In this document: positions 17,829 through 27,172 of the stretch, in pieces | Layout: the number at the start of each line of letters is the position of its first letter | Numbering within the stretch: the stretch's first letter is position 1 | NCBI GenBank assembly: GCA_937995595.1 | Contig: CALKJW010000012.1 | Location: forward strand, 1-64,000 | Origin: an uncultured Phycisphaerales bacterium | Lineage (GTDB): Bacteria; Planctomycetota; Phycisphaerae; Phycisphaerales; UBA1924 | Direction: 5' to 3' | DNA: 64,000 nucleotides | The notes under the pieces: generated by a model | The model's input: the letters and a program-made list of their open reading frames with translations, nothing else | The model's database searches: none | What the model was told of the DNA's origin: nothing | Program-made: the position numbers and the translations under genes

Positions 17829-19946
17829 ATGAACAGACTGAAGATGCGTGCGAGTCGGGTCGGTCTGGCCGCGGCGGTCATCGCCGTGGCGGGTGTCGCG
17901 TTCGCAGCGAGCGCGCAGCAAGGCCGCGGCGGCAAGGACGACAAGGCGCCGGCCGCGGCTCGACCCCCCGCGGCGCCCGCGCCCGCCGCGCAGCAACCGA
18001 GCCGCCCCGCGGCCACGCCTCCCGCGAGCAAGCCGCCCGCGCAGAGCGCGCCGCGGCCGCAACGACCGGCGGCATCTCCACCTCAAGAGAGCCGGCCCGC
18101 AGCGCGCCCGCCCGCGCCCAGTTCGCCCCCGCCCGCGGCTCGCCCGCCAGCGCCGGCGCCCAAGCCGCCAGCGCCGAGTGCGCCGCCGCCGACAACGCCT
18201 GCGAGCGAGCCGCCCGTGCAAACCGGGCCTCCAGCGCAGCGTCCAGCGCCGCCGCCCACGCAGGACAACAAGCCCGCGGCACGCCCGCCCGCGGCACCGC
18301 CGCCCAAGCCGCCCAAGCCGCCCGAGCAGAGCGCGCCGACGCGCCCGGCCGCGCCGCCGTCAGCGCGACCCACCGCGCCCTCGCCCGCGCCGAAGCCTGA
18401 TGCGCGACCGACCCCGACGAACAACACGCCGGTGGTCGTGCGGCCGTCCAACCCGCGGCCGACGACACCGGCGACGAACCCCCCCACCTCCACCCCGACC
18501 ACACCCATCACTCGGCCGACGCCGACAGCACCGACGCCGCCGCCCGCCGCACAGAAGCCCGCGCCGGTCCCGCCGCCGCCCGCGGTCTCGACGCCCAAGC
18601 CCCCGTCGCCGCCCGCGACAGCCAAGCCGACAACGCCGACGCCTCCCGCGCGGATCGTGACCTCGCCGAGCAACGGCCTGCAGCGCCCGCCCGTGGCGAA
18701 CACGCCGCGGCCGACCCCCGCGCCCTCGCCCGCGCCGCGGCCGATCTCGACGGCTCGCCCGACGCCGGCCGCGCCCGCGCCGCAGCCGCCGACCCTGAAC
18801 CCTTCGGGCGGTCTGGTGCGCCCCGCCGCGCCGCGGCCCGTTGCGCCCGCCGCGCCGGCGCCCAGCCCGGTGGTCGTCGCGCCGCGCCCGGCCGCGACGG
18901 TGACGCCCGCCGTGCAGACCGGCACGACCTTCGACAGCGGCCTGTCGCGCACGGGCGGCCTGGTTCGCCAGGACAACTGGGACCATCGCGGGGTGCCGGT
19001 GCGTTCGACGCCGTACTGCCCGCCGCGGGTCGTGAACCACTACGTGTACGGCGACTACCCGTGGCGGACGACGACGTACGTCTCGTACTCGTCGGGCTCG
19101 TGCGCGCCGCGCTCGTACTACCCGCTCTGGCCGTACACGTCGAGCCCGTTCTACGGCAGTTCGCAGCGCGGCGTGAGCGTCACGTACTGGGACTGGTGCG
19201 CGCCGCGGTACGTCTGCCGGCCGGCGTACGTGTGTGCGCCGACGTACTGGACGCCCTGCCCGCCGACGTACGTGGTCTACCCCGCGCCGGTCTACGGGCA
19301 CCGCCCGGCGTGGGACAGCCACGTGGGCGTCTCGTACTGGTCGTGGGGGTCGTGGGGGTCGTCGTTCTCCTTCAGCGTCGGCTGGGGCTCGACGTACTCG
19401 AACTGCTACGACCCGTGCTGGTCGACGACCTGGTGCGGCGCGTACGTTCCGGTGCGGCGGCACCCGTCGCGCTGCCACGGGTGGTGGCGCCGGCCCGCGT
19501 GGGGCTGGACGGTGTACACCGGCGCGCCCGCGGTGGTGGAGGTCGCCGAGCCCGCGCCGGTGCGCTGGGCCGTCACGCCCGTGAACGCGGTCTCGGAGTT
19601 TGACAGCGCGGTCTACAGCACGATGCGCGGCGAGTACCAGACGGCGGTCCGCACGATGCGCAACGCGGTGCTCGGCGCGCCCGAGTCGTTCGCGCCCGGC
19701 GCGGTCGCGCTCGACGAGCAGCAGTTGCAGCGCGCGGCGTGGGCGATGACGGTGTACCGCAACCCGCCGCAGCGCGCCGTGCAGCCCGCCGACGCCGCGT
19801 TCATGGTCGCCGCGCTGGCGGCGATCTCGGGCGACGGGGCCGCGGCGGCGCAGGCCGCCAACGAGGCGCGCCTGCTGGGCGACCGTCACCCCGCCACCGA
19901 CCGGCTGGCGCAGATGATCGAGTGGGCACAGACCCGGGCGGACTGA
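17829..19946 (+). CDS. Exported proline-rich protein with aromatic/Cys-rich middle and TPR-like end
   Basis: 705 residues in three parts. Residues 1-30 are a signal peptide (AAAVIAVAGVAFAASAQ). About 31-365 is almost only Pro, Ala, Thr, Lys and Gln, which suggests an extended wall-spanning stalk. About 385-585 is rich in Tyr, Trp, Cys, Pro and Ser (for example YCPPRVVNHYVYGDYPW and YWSWGSWGSSFSFSVGWGS) with around 18 cysteines, which could form a disulfide-linked or surface-exposed sheet. The last 110 residues (STMRGEYQTAVRTMRNAVLG, then PADAAFMVAALAAISGDGAA) are helical and TPR-like. GGGAGG lies just before the ATG. Its 3' end abuts the frameshifted prepilin on the other strand with no spacer. 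No enzymatic function is evident. Confidence 0.8.
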   Translation: MNRLKMRASRVGLAAAVIAVAGVAFAASAQQGRGGKDDKAPAAARPPAAPAPAAQQPSRPAATPPASKPPAQSAPRPQRPAASPPQESRPAARPPAPSSPPPAARPPAPAPKPPAPSAPPPTTPASEPPVQTGPPAQRPAPPPTQDNKPAARPPAAPPPKPPKPPEQSAPTRPAAPPSARPTAPSPAPKPDARPTPTNNTPVVVRPSNPRPTTPATNPPTSTPTTPITRPTPTAPTPPPAAQKPAPVPPPPAVSTPKPPSPPATAKPTTPTPPARIVTSPSNGLQRPPVANTPRPTPAPSPAPRPISTARPTPAAPAPQPPTLNPSGGLVRPAAPRPVAPAAPAPSPVVVAPRPAATVTPAVQTGTTFDSGLSRTGGLVRQDNWDHRGVPVRSTPYCPPRVVNHYVYGDYPWRTTTYVSYSSGSCAPRSYYPLWPYTSSPFYGSSQRGVSVTYWDWCAPRYVCRPAYVCAPTYWTPCPPTYVVYPAPVYGHRPAWDSHVGVSYWSWGSWGSSFSFSVGWGSTYSNCYDPCWSTTWCGAYVPVRRHPSRCHGWWRRPAWGWTVYTGAPAVVEVAEPAPVRWAVTPVNAVSEFDSAVYSTMRGEYQTAVRTMRNAVLGAPESFAPGAVALDEQQLQRAAWAMTVYRNPPQRAVQPADAAFMVAALAAISGDGAAAAQAANEARLLGDRHPATDRLAQMIEWAQTRAD

Positions 19947-20589
19947 TCAGTCGTCGACGCCCTTGGCGCCCTCGATCGCCGACCCGCCCAGCGCCTTGAG
20001 CGCGCCGTCGTCGGGCGGCTTGCCTGCCATCAGGTCGCCGGCCGCCAGCGTCGCCGCGGCCGGGGACTGCGCGCCGATCGCCGCCATCGCGGGCGAGTCG
20101 TCGGCGCGGAACGACCGCGTGGCCGAGTCGTAGCGCCAGCCGTGGGTGCCCGCGCCGGCGGGCGCGCCGTCGACGCGCACCGTCGAGAGGCCGTTGAACG
20201 GGTTGGGTGGGACGCGCAGCAGGTAGGGCCCGAGCCACCCGCCCGGCGCGCCCGATTCGTGCGTGGCGCCGAGCAGGCGCGCGGCCAGGGCTTCGCCGCT
20301 GGTGTCGAGCGTGCCGGCGCTGTCGTGCGCGGGGCACCGCCCGGCGTGCTCCGCGGCGTACATCTCCGCCGCGCGGTCGAGCGCCGCGAGGTTGGCGCGC
20401 AGCGAACCGATGCGCGCGGACCGCGGCGGCGCCCATCCGCGGCACGGCGACCGCCGCGACGATGCCGATGATGACGACGACGATCGCCGCCTCGACCAGC
20501 GAGAAGGCGGGGCGCGCGCGGGCGTGATGTCGCGAACGCGTCGTGGCGTTGCGGCTCCGTGGGTGAATCGCGCGGCTCCGCCGGCGCAC
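19947..20589 (-). pseudogene. Type IV prepilin-like gene broken by a +1 frameshift
   Basis: The N-terminal part, in one frame, reads ARPAFSLVEAAIVVVIIGIV then AAVAVPRMGAAA: a prepilin peptidase site and hydrophobic helix (class III N-methylation type). The continuation RIGSLRANLAALDRAAEMYA lies in another frame down to the stop at 19947 and aligns with SNLAALRKAIDLYAAEH of the intact prepilin at 29130. Removing one base of the CC at 20421-20422 joins the two halves without a gap. It is either a recent pseudogene or a base-calling error in a GC run. The start is uncertain; the earliest candidate is a GTG at 20589. It is divergent from the pilus cluster beginning at 20788. Confidence 0.75.
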
Positions 20590-20787
20590 AACTCAGATCG
20601 GCGGCACGGGTGCGTGGGTGCACGCGTGCGGTCGGCGCGGTCGTTCTCGGACCTGCGCGACCCGGCGGCACTGTCCGACTTCACGCGTACACCCGTGCGG
20701 GCGGTGCGGGGCTCAAGTCCGCACGCCAACGACCGATTACCTGTGGTTCGGATGACCGGCGCGAGGTGCGCGCCCGGAGGTCGTGCC

Positions 20788-22689
20788 TTGACCGTTCCAG
20801 CCAACGCCAAGACCGCCGCGACACCCCCCGCCCCCGCCGCGCGCCGAGCGCGACCGGGCGGGAGCGAGTCGCTGATCGCCTCGGCGGGCCTGGCGTCTGC
20901 GGCGATCCTGCTTGGGGCGATGGGCGGCTCGGCGTGGTGGTCGCTGCGCACGCAGCGCGACGCGCTGCGCGACGCGCGCGAAGCGCGGGTGCGGGCGGTG
21001 TGCGAACTGCTCGCGCGCAACGCCGAGACCATGCTCGCCGCGGGCGACCCGGCCCGCGTGCGCCGCATGCTGGAGGCCGCCGCGCGTGACCACGGGCTCG
21101 AGGACCTGCGCGTGGTGCTGCCCGACGGCCGCGCCGTGGCCGACAGCCGGCCCGGCGACGGGGAGGCGGACCTGCCGCAGGCGCCGTGGAAGACGACCGT
21201 CGCCGACGCCGCGGCGGTGCTGCCCGGCGAGGTGCGGGCCGAGCGAGGCGAGGACGGCGCGGCGGTGCTGACCATCGGCATGCAGGTCCCGCGGATGGGC
21301 CCGGCGACGCTGCGGGTGCGCGACGTCGCGGAACCGCCGATGTGGGACGCCTGGCGCACGCAGGCGGGGATCGGGCTCTTCGGCGCGGCGGGGCTGACGG
21401 GCCTGCTGCTGGCCTACCGGCGGATGCGGCGCCGGCTGCGCGCCGTGGGCGCGATCCGCGACGCGCTGGCCGCCGTGCAGAGCGGGCGCGACTCGGGCGC
21501 CGAACTGGCCGTGAGCGCCGCGCTGGGCGAGGAGGCCGCGGCGTGGAACAAACTGCTGGCCGAGCGCGAGCGGCTGCGCGAGCGGGCGGCGATGGAGCGG
21601 GCCGGCGAGAGCCTGGCGAACCGGCGCACGCGCGACGGCGACCTGGCCAGCGCGTGCGACGCGATGTGGCAGGGCATGGTGCTCGTGGACGAGCAGATGA
21701 AGATCAAGTACGCCAACGGGGCGGCGGCGGTCTTCCTGCGCCGCAAGCGCGAGGACCTCGTGGGCATGGACGCCGCGGCGGCGCTGGCGGACCCCAGACT
21801 CGTCGAGTCGGTCCGCGGCGTGGCGAGCGGGACGCTGCGCCAGCGCACGGTGCACGAGGTGGAGCAGGCGGCGGAGAAGGGTGGCGGCGCGGGCGTGCTG
21901 CGGTTCAGCGTGCGGCCCGTCCGCAAGGAGGACGCGGCGACCGCGCTGGTGCTGATCGAGGACGTGACGCAGCAGCGTGTGGCCGACGCGTCGCGCAACG
22001 CCTTCGTGGCGCAGGCGACGCACGAACTGCGCACGCCGCTGACGAACATCCGGCTGTACGTCGACGGCCTGCTGGAAGAGCCCGACGCCGACGCCGCCAA
22101 GCGCGCCAAGAGCATCAACGTGATCGCGCAGGAGGCGCGCCGGCTGGAGCGCATCGTCGGCGACATGCTCAGCGTGTCGGAGATCGAGGCGGGGCAGTTG
22201 AAACTGCGGCCGGGCGACGTGCGGCTCGAGGCGGTGTTCGCCGAACTGCGCGCCGACTTCGAGGAGCAGGCGCGGCAGAAGGAGATCGCCTTCCGTCTCG
22301 ACCTGCCGCCCAAGTACCCAGTGATGAGCGGCGACCGCGACAAGATCGTGCTGGCGCTGCACAACCTGGTGGGGAACGCGATCAAGTACACCCCGGCCGG
22401 GGGCGAGGTGACGGTCCGCGCCCGCGAGGAGGGCGCGAACTTCGTGATCGACGTGGCCGACAACGGCATCGGCATCAGGGCCGAGGAGTGCGACCTGATC
22501 TTCGAGAAGTTCTACCGCGCCAAGGACAAGCGCATCAGCGGGATCACCGGCTCGGGGCTGGGCCTGGCGCTGGCGCGCGAGGTCGTGCGGCTGCACGGGG
22601 GCGACGTCACGGTGCGCTCGCAGGTGGACAAGGGCAGCACCTTCACGATGACCATCCCGCTGCTGCCGCCGCGCGCGGCCGCGGCGTGA
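20788..22689 (+). CDS. Membrane sensor histidine kinase with PAS domain
   Basis: About 633 residues from the TTG at 20788, chosen because GGAGG lies 7 bases upstream; an ATG at 20752 without ribosome site would add 12 residues. Helix 1 (about 33-55) and helix 2 (about 194-211) bracket a periplasmic domain. A PAS domain follows at about 290-345 (GMVLVDEQMKIKYANGAAAV). The HisKA box has phospho-acceptor His412 in ATHELRTPLTNIR. The HATPase domain shows N box NLVGNAIKYTP, G1 DNGIGI and G2 GSGLGLALA. No response regulator is adjacent. It opens the pilus cluster, 34 bases ahead of a STAS gene, so it may tune pilus or surface functions (inference). Confidence 0.92.
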   Translation: MTVPANAKTAATPPAPAARRARPGGSESLIASAGLASAAILLGAMGGSAWWSLRTQRDALRDAREARVRAVCELLARNAETMLAAGDPARVRRMLEAAARDHGLEDLRVVLPDGRAVADSRPGDGEADLPQAPWKTTVADAAAVLPGEVRAERGEDGAAVLTIGMQVPRMGPATLRVRDVAEPPMWDAWRTQAGIGLFGAAGLTGLLLAYRRMRRRLRAVGAIRDALAAVQSGRDSGAELAVSAALGEEAAAWNKLLAERERLRERAAMERAGESLANRRTRDGDLASACDAMWQGMVLVDEQMKIKYANGAAAVFLRRKREDLVGMDAAAALADPRLVESVRGVASGTLRQRTVHEVEQAAEKGGGAGVLRFSVRPVRKEDAATALVLIEDVTQQRVADASRNAFVAQATHELRTPLTNIRLYVDGLLEEPDADAAKRAKSINVIAQEARRLERIVGDMLSVSEIEAGQLKLRPGDVRLEAVFAELRADFEEQARQKEIAFRLDLPPKYPVMSGDRDKIVLALHNLVGNAIKYTPAGGEVTVRAREEGANFVIDVADNGIGIRAEECDLIFEKFYRAKDKRISGITGSGLGLALAREVVRLHGGDVTVRSQVDKGSTFTMTIPLLPPRAAAA

Positions 22690-22723
22690 ACCGCGGGGAC
22701 GGGCCAACACCGGGGCGCAGGCG

Positions 22724-23059
22724 ATGGAGATCCAGGAGCAGAGACAGGGCGCGGTGACGGTGCTCAAGCCGACCGGGCCGCTGTGCGCGCAGGACGCGGA
22801 CCAGTTCCGCCAGCGCGTGACCGAGGTGATGGCGCGCAGCCTCGGCCGGTTCGTGGTGGACGCCAGCGAAGTGCCGTACGTCGACTCGCGCGGCTTGGAG
22901 GTGCTCAAGGAGACGACCGACGAACTGTCCGAGAGCGGGCAGGCGCTGCGGCTGTGCGGGGCCAACGAGACGCTGCGCGAGGTGCTGGAGGTGACCGACC
23001 TCTCGGGCCTGTTCGAGCACTACTCGGACGTGAACTCGGCCGTGCGGAGTTTCCTGTGA
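22724..23059 (+). CDS. STAS-domain anti-sigma factor antagonist-like protein
   Basis: 111 residues, a complete single STAS domain as in SpoIIAA/RsbV. The phosphorylatable serine is in VPYVDSRGLEVL (residue about 51). Such proteins are switched by phosphorylation from a GHKL kinase and bind anti-sigma factors or other partners. The gene sits between a histidine kinase and pilB; its stop overlaps the GTG of pilB (GTGA). This argues for translational coupling and a role in regulating pilus or secretion activity, which is inference. No RsbW-like kinase gene is nearby. Confidence 0.88.
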   Translation: MEIQEQRQGAVTVLKPTGPLCAQDADQFRQRVTEVMARSLGRFVVDASEVPYVDSRGLEVLKETTDELSESGQALRLCGANETLREVLEVTDLSGLFEHYSDVNSAVRSFL

Positions 23060-24897
23060 CCGCGCCCAGACCCGAACCAGCCCCGCAACCGCCCGCCGGA
23101 GCCGGCGCGCGCGCGGGCGCGCCCGGCGGGGCGTCGGCCCGGCGGCTGCGCGTCGGCGAGGCGCTGGTCGAGCAGGGCGTGATCACGCGCGAGCAGTTGG
23201 ACAGGGCGCTGGCCGAGCAGCGGACGTCCAGCCGCATGCTCGGCGAGATGCTCGTCGATCAGGGCGTGATCTCGACCGGCGCGCTGGTGCGCGCGCTGGC
23301 CGCGACCATGGGCGTGAAGGGCTGTCAGTTGCGGCACGGCCTGATCGACCCCGCGCTGCTGAAACTCGTCGGCGAGGACGAGGCCGCGCGGCTCAAGGTC
23401 ATCCCGATGTTCAAGGTGCACGACACCCTGACGGTGGCGATGGCCGAGCCGCAGAGCCTGCCGACGATCGACCGGCTGCGCCAGATCACCGGCCTGAAGA
23501 TCCAGCCGGTGCTGGCGATCGAATCGAACATCCTCGAGTACGTCAAGAAGTACTCGGGCGAGGAGAGCGTCGATCTCGACGCGTTCCTGACGAGCCTTGC
23601 CGAGAGCGAGGTCGAGGTCGTCGAGCGCGAGCAGGTGGACGAGGGCCCGGCGACGGACCTGGACAAGATGATCGCGGGCAGCCCGATCGTCAACCTGGTG
23701 AACGTCGCGTTCCTCACCGCCGTCAAGGACCGGGCCAGCGACATCCACATCGAGCCCGACAAGAAGGGCACGCGCATCCGATACCGCAAGGACGGGGTGC
23801 TGCGCGACCTGATGAAGCCGCCGCCGGGCATGCACGCGGCGATCGTGTCGCGCGTGAAGGTGATCGGCAAGATGGACATCGCCGAGAAGCGTCTGCCGCA
23901 GGAGGGGCGCGTGCGGATCGTGGCCGAGGGGCGCGAGATCGACCTGCGCGTCTCGAGCATGCCGACGCTGCTGGGCGAGAAGATCGTGGTGCGCGTGCTG
24001 GACAAGCGCAACCTGAAGGTGCGGATGGAGGACCTGGGCTTCCGGGCCGAGGCGCTGGAGACCTTCAAGCGCGTGCTGCACGCCCCGCACGGGCTGGTGC
24101 TGGTGACCGGGCCGACCGGCTCGGGCAAGACCACGACGCTGTACTCGGCGCTGGACCTGCTGCGCAGCCCGGAGGTGAACATCCTGACCGTCGAGGACCC
24201 GGTCGAGTACCAACTGGACCTGATCAACCAGATCCAGGTCAACGAGCAGGTGGGGATGACCTTCGCCCGCGCGCTGCGGAGCATCCTGCGGCAGGACCCG
24301 GACATCATCATGGTGGGCGAGATCCGCGACGAGGCGACGGCGCGCGTGGCGGTGCAGGCCGCGCTGACCGGCCACCTGGTGCTGGCCACGCTGCACACCA
24401 ACGACGCGCCGGGCTCGGTGGCGCGCCTGCTGGACATGGGCATCGAGGCGTACCTGCTCTCCAGCGCGTTCAACGGCGCGGTGGCCCAGCGGCTGGCGCG
24501 GACGCTGTGCCCCTCGTGCGTCACGCGCTACTACCCCACCGAGCAGGTGCTGCACGACGCGGGGCTCGACGAGCACGCCGGGCGGCCGTTCAAGAAGGGC
24601 GCGGGCTGCCGGCAGTGCCACGACAGCGGGTTCCAGGGCCGCTGCGGCATCTACGAGGTCATGGAGGTCACACCGGAACTGCGCCGCATGGTGCACCGCG
24701 CCGCGCCCACGCACGAACTCCGCGCGCGCATCGCCCAGAGCGGCGGGCTGACGCTGCGGCAGGAGGGCGTGCTGCTGGCGCTGGAGGGCCGGACCAGCCT
24801 TGAAGAGGTGCTCCGCGTCACGCACGACGAGGGCGAGGACCTCGGCGCCGCGCCGGCGGGCGCGATCGGTTCCGCGCCGCTCAAGGAGGCCGCATGA
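23056..24897 (+). CDS. pilB: PilB/GspE-type secretion and pilus extension ATPase
   Basis: 613 residues from a GTG overlapping the preceding stop; the open frame further upstream overlaps the STAS gene and is not used. After an Ala/Pro-rich lead, the GspE N-terminal domain begins at about residue 30 (LRVGEALVEQGVITREQLDRA). The motor domain has Walker A GPTGSGKTTT (about 351-360), Asp box EDPVEYQL, Walker B PDIIMVGEIRD and His box TGHLVLATLHTNDA. The zinc motif is complete (Cys485/488 and Cys518/521). It hydrolyses ATP at the inner membrane to drive pilin or pseudopilin assembly with the PilC protein encoded next. Confidence 0.95.
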   Translation: MTAPRPEPAPQPPAGAGARAGAPGGASARRLRVGEALVEQGVITREQLDRALAEQRTSSRMLGEMLVDQGVISTGALVRALAATMGVKGCQLRHGLIDPALLKLVGEDEAARLKVIPMFKVHDTLTVAMAEPQSLPTIDRLRQITGLKIQPVLAIESNILEYVKKYSGEESVDLDAFLTSLAESEVEVVEREQVDEGPATDLDKMIAGSPIVNLVNVAFLTAVKDRASDIHIEPDKKGTRIRYRKDGVLRDLMKPPPGMHAAIVSRVKVIGKMDIAEKRLPQEGRVRIVAEGREIDLRVSSMPTLLGEKIVVRVLDKRNLKVRMEDLGFRAEALETFKRVLHAPHGLVLVTGPTGSGKTTTLYSALDLLRSPEVNILTVEDPVEYQLDLINQIQVNEQVGMTFARALRSILRQDPDIIMVGEIRDEATARVAVQAALTGHLVLATLHTNDAPGSVARLLDMGIEAYLLSSAFNGAVAQRLARTLCPSCVTRYYPTEQVLHDAGLDEHAGRPFKKGAGCRQCHDSGFQGRCGIYEVMEVTPELRRMVHRAAPTHELRARIAQSGGLTLRQEGVLLALEGRTSLEEVLRVTHDEGEDLGAAPAGAIGSAPLKEAA

Positions 24898-26114
24898 AAC
24901 TCGCGTACACGGCCTTTGACAGGTCGGGCAGGCAGGTGGCCGACACCGTCGAGGCCGCCAGCGCGGCCGAGGCGGGCGAGATCCTCCGGCGGCAGGGCCT
25001 GTTCGTCACCGAACTGCGCGAGGCCGCCGCGGCGGCGCACACCGCCACCGCGCGCGTGACGGGCGGCGGGCGGGGCAGTCTGCGCGACGTGTCGTCGTTC
25101 ATGCGGCAGTTGTCCGTGCTCGTCAGCACCGGCACGCCGATGGTCGAGGCGCTGGCGTCGCTGGAGAAGCAGCTCAGGCCGGGGCCGTTCCGCGCCGTGA
25201 TCGCGGACGTGCGCGAGCGCGTCGAGGAGGGCGCGCAGTTCTCCGAGGCGCTGGCGGCGCACCCGCGCCTGTTCGACCCGGTGTGCCGCTCGCTGATCGC
25301 CGCGGGCGAGAGCGGCGGGCAACTCGACGCGATGCTGCGGCGGCTGGCCGCGCTGCTGCGCCAGCAGTTGAAGGTCCGCTCGACGGTGATCGGCGCGATG
25401 GTCTACCCGTGCGTGCTGATCGTCGTGTCGGTCGTCGTGCTGGTGGCGATGGTCGGGTTCGTCATGCCGCGGTTCGAGGGGCTGTTCACGACGCTGGGCG
25501 CCGAACTGCCGGCCTCGACGCGGGTGCTGATGGACGTGGGCGCGTTCGTGCGCGGCAACTGGTACATCCTGCTCGGCGGGCTGGTCGCGGCCGGGGTGGG
25601 TGCCAGACTCTGGCTGTCGAGCGCGCCCGGCAGGCTGTGGCTCGACGGGGCGCTGGTCTCGCTGCCGCAGATCGGCAAGGTCGTGCGCGCGCTGGCGACG
25701 GCGCGGGTCACGCGCGTGCTGGGCGTGCTGATCGAGGGCCGGGTCCCGCTGATGGAGGCGCTGCACCTGGCGCGCGAATCGACGGGCAACAGCCGCTACG
25801 CCGCGCTGGTGGACAGGGCGGTCGACGCGGTGACGCGCGGCGAGCCGGTGTCGACGGCGTTCTTCGGCACGCCGCTGATCTCCGAATCGGTCGCCGAGGC
25901 GATCCGGTCCGGCGAGCGGACGGGGCAACTGGGCCCGGTGCTGACCAACCTCTCGGACTTTCTGGACGAGGACAACGAGGTGATCGTCAAGTCCATCGCG
26001 TCGATCATCGAGCCGATCATCCTGATGGCGCTGGGCGTGCTGGTGGGCTTCGTGGCCCTGAGCATGTTCCTGCCCCTGTTCGACCTGACCTCGATGGCCG
26101 GAGGAGGCGGATGA
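24894..26114 (+). CDS. pilC: PilC/GspF-type inner-membrane platform protein
   Basis: 406 residues, the standard length. The ATG overlaps the pilB stop (ATGA). Two tandem T2SSF domains are readable: the first begins at about residue 67 (VSSFMRQLSVLVSTGTPMVE) and the second at about 266 (VTRVLGVLIEGRVPLMEAL). Membrane helices lie at about 165-187 (VYPCVLIVVSVVVLVAMVGF), about 219-237 and near the C-terminus (LMALGVLVGFVALSMFLPLF). The protein couples the cytoplasmic ATPase to pilin extraction from the membrane. Its place between pilB and pilM is usual for type IV pilus clusters. Confidence 0.95.
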   Translation: MKLAYTAFDRSGRQVADTVEAASAAEAGEILRRQGLFVTELREAAAAAHTATARVTGGGRGSLRDVSSFMRQLSVLVSTGTPMVEALASLEKQLRPGPFRAVIADVRERVEEGAQFSEALAAHPRLFDPVCRSLIAAGESGGQLDAMLRRLAALLRQQLKVRSTVIGAMVYPCVLIVVSVVVLVAMVGFVMPRFEGLFTTLGAELPASTRVLMDVGAFVRGNWYILLGGLVAAGVGARLWLSSAPGRLWLDGALVSLPQIGKVVRALATARVTRVLGVLIEGRVPLMEALHLARESTGNSRYAALVDRAVDAVTRGEPVSTAFFGTPLISESVAEAIRSGERTGQLGPVLTNLSDFLDEDNEVIVKSIASIIEPIILMALGVLVGFVALSMFLPLFDLTSMAGGGG

Positions 26115-27172
26115 TCGGCGCGCGGACGACACCCATCGGCCTGGACATCGGCGCCCGGCGCGTCAAGGCGGCGCAGTGGACGGTGTCGCGCGCGGGCGCG
26201 CGGCTGACCGCCGCGACGTGCATCGACCGCGCCTCGCCCGGGGCCGCGCCGACCGCGGAAGAGGCGGCCCTCATCCGGGCGGTGCTGGATCGGCAGGGCT
26301 TCACGGGCTCGTGCGTCGTGACCGGCGCGCCGTCGTCGCGACTGGTCACGGGGGTGATGGAACTCCCCCCGCGGTCGAGCGGCGCGCCGCTGGACCACAT
26401 CGCGCGGGCCGAACTGGCGCGGACCAACGGGCTGCCCGCCGGCGCGATGGAGATGGCCTGGTGGGAACTGCCCCCCGGCTCCCGCGCGGTCGAGGGCACG
26501 CACGTGTTCGCCGTCGCGCTCCGCCACGCCGACGCCGACGCGATGCTCGACGCGCTGGAGGGCGGCGGGTTCGAGGTCCGCGCGCTGGACGCGAGCCTGC
26601 TGGCGCTGGGCCGGCTGGCGCTGCGCGAACCGTCGGTCGAGGACGCGGCCGGCCAGCGCCTCGTGCGCGGGTTGGTGGACCTCGGCGCGACGGGCGCCAC
26701 GATCGCCGTGCTGCACGGGCAGACGCTCGTCTACCAGCGCACGCTGGGCGAACTGGGTCTGTCGGCGCTGCACGAGCGACTGGTCGGCTCGCTGCGCATC
26801 GAGCCGGACGTCGCCGCGCTGGTGGTGTCGAAGATCGGTCTGGACGCGGAACTGACCGAGGAGCAGCGCGGCTGGCAACTGCTCGACGAGGCCCGCGCGG
26901 CCATCGCCGACTACGCCGACGCGGTCGGGTCCGAGATCAGGGCCTCGCTGGCCTACGCCGCGCGGCGCTACGCCTCGGGCGGGACCGAGGGCGTGCTGCT
27001 CGCGGGCGGCGGGGCCGATGCGCCGGGCGTCGCCGCGCGGATCGAACGCGCCGCCGAGGCGCCGGTGCGCACGCTCGCGGCCGGTGCATCGCACGGACCT
27101 GCGCTGGCGTGCGCGGCGGGGCTGGCGCTGTGGACCGACGCCGCGGAGCGGCAGGAGCGGGCGGCGGCATGA
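26111..27172 (+). CDS. pilM: PilM-like actin-fold pilus assembly protein
   Basis: 353 residues from the ATG at 26111, which overlaps the pilC stop. The actin-like ATPase landmarks are the phosphate-1 loop IGLDIGARRVKAAQ near the N-terminus, the phosphate-2 loop VDLGATGATIAVLHG around residue 190, and the adenosine motif VLLAGGGADAPG around 300. PilM is a cytoplasmic protein that binds the N-terminus of PilN and links the inner-membrane subcomplex to the motor; it is encoded directly upstream of pilN here as elsewhere. Confidence 0.9.
   Translation: MIGARTTPIGLDIGARRVKAAQWTVSRAGARLTAATCIDRASPGAAPTAEEAALIRAVLDRQGFTGSCVVTGAPSSRLVTGVMELPPRSSGAPLDHIARAELARTNGLPAGAMEMAWWELPPGSRAVEGTHVFAVALRHADADAMLDALEGGGFEVRALDASLLALGRLALREPSVEDAAGQRLVRGLVDLGATGATIAVLHGQTLVYQRTLGELGLSALHERLVGSLRIEPDVAALVVSKIGLDAELTEEQRGWQLLDEARAAIADYADAVGSEIRASLAYAARRYASGGTEGVLLAGGGADAPGVAARIERAAEAPVRTLAAGASHGPALACAAGLALWTDAAERQERAAA

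Noticed and set aside
18000..18960. Long minus-strand Gly/Val-rich frame opposite the proline-rich gene
   Set aside because: It is the direct antisense of proline codons (GGN/CGG), lacks a plausible start, and the plus strand has signal peptide and ribosome site.
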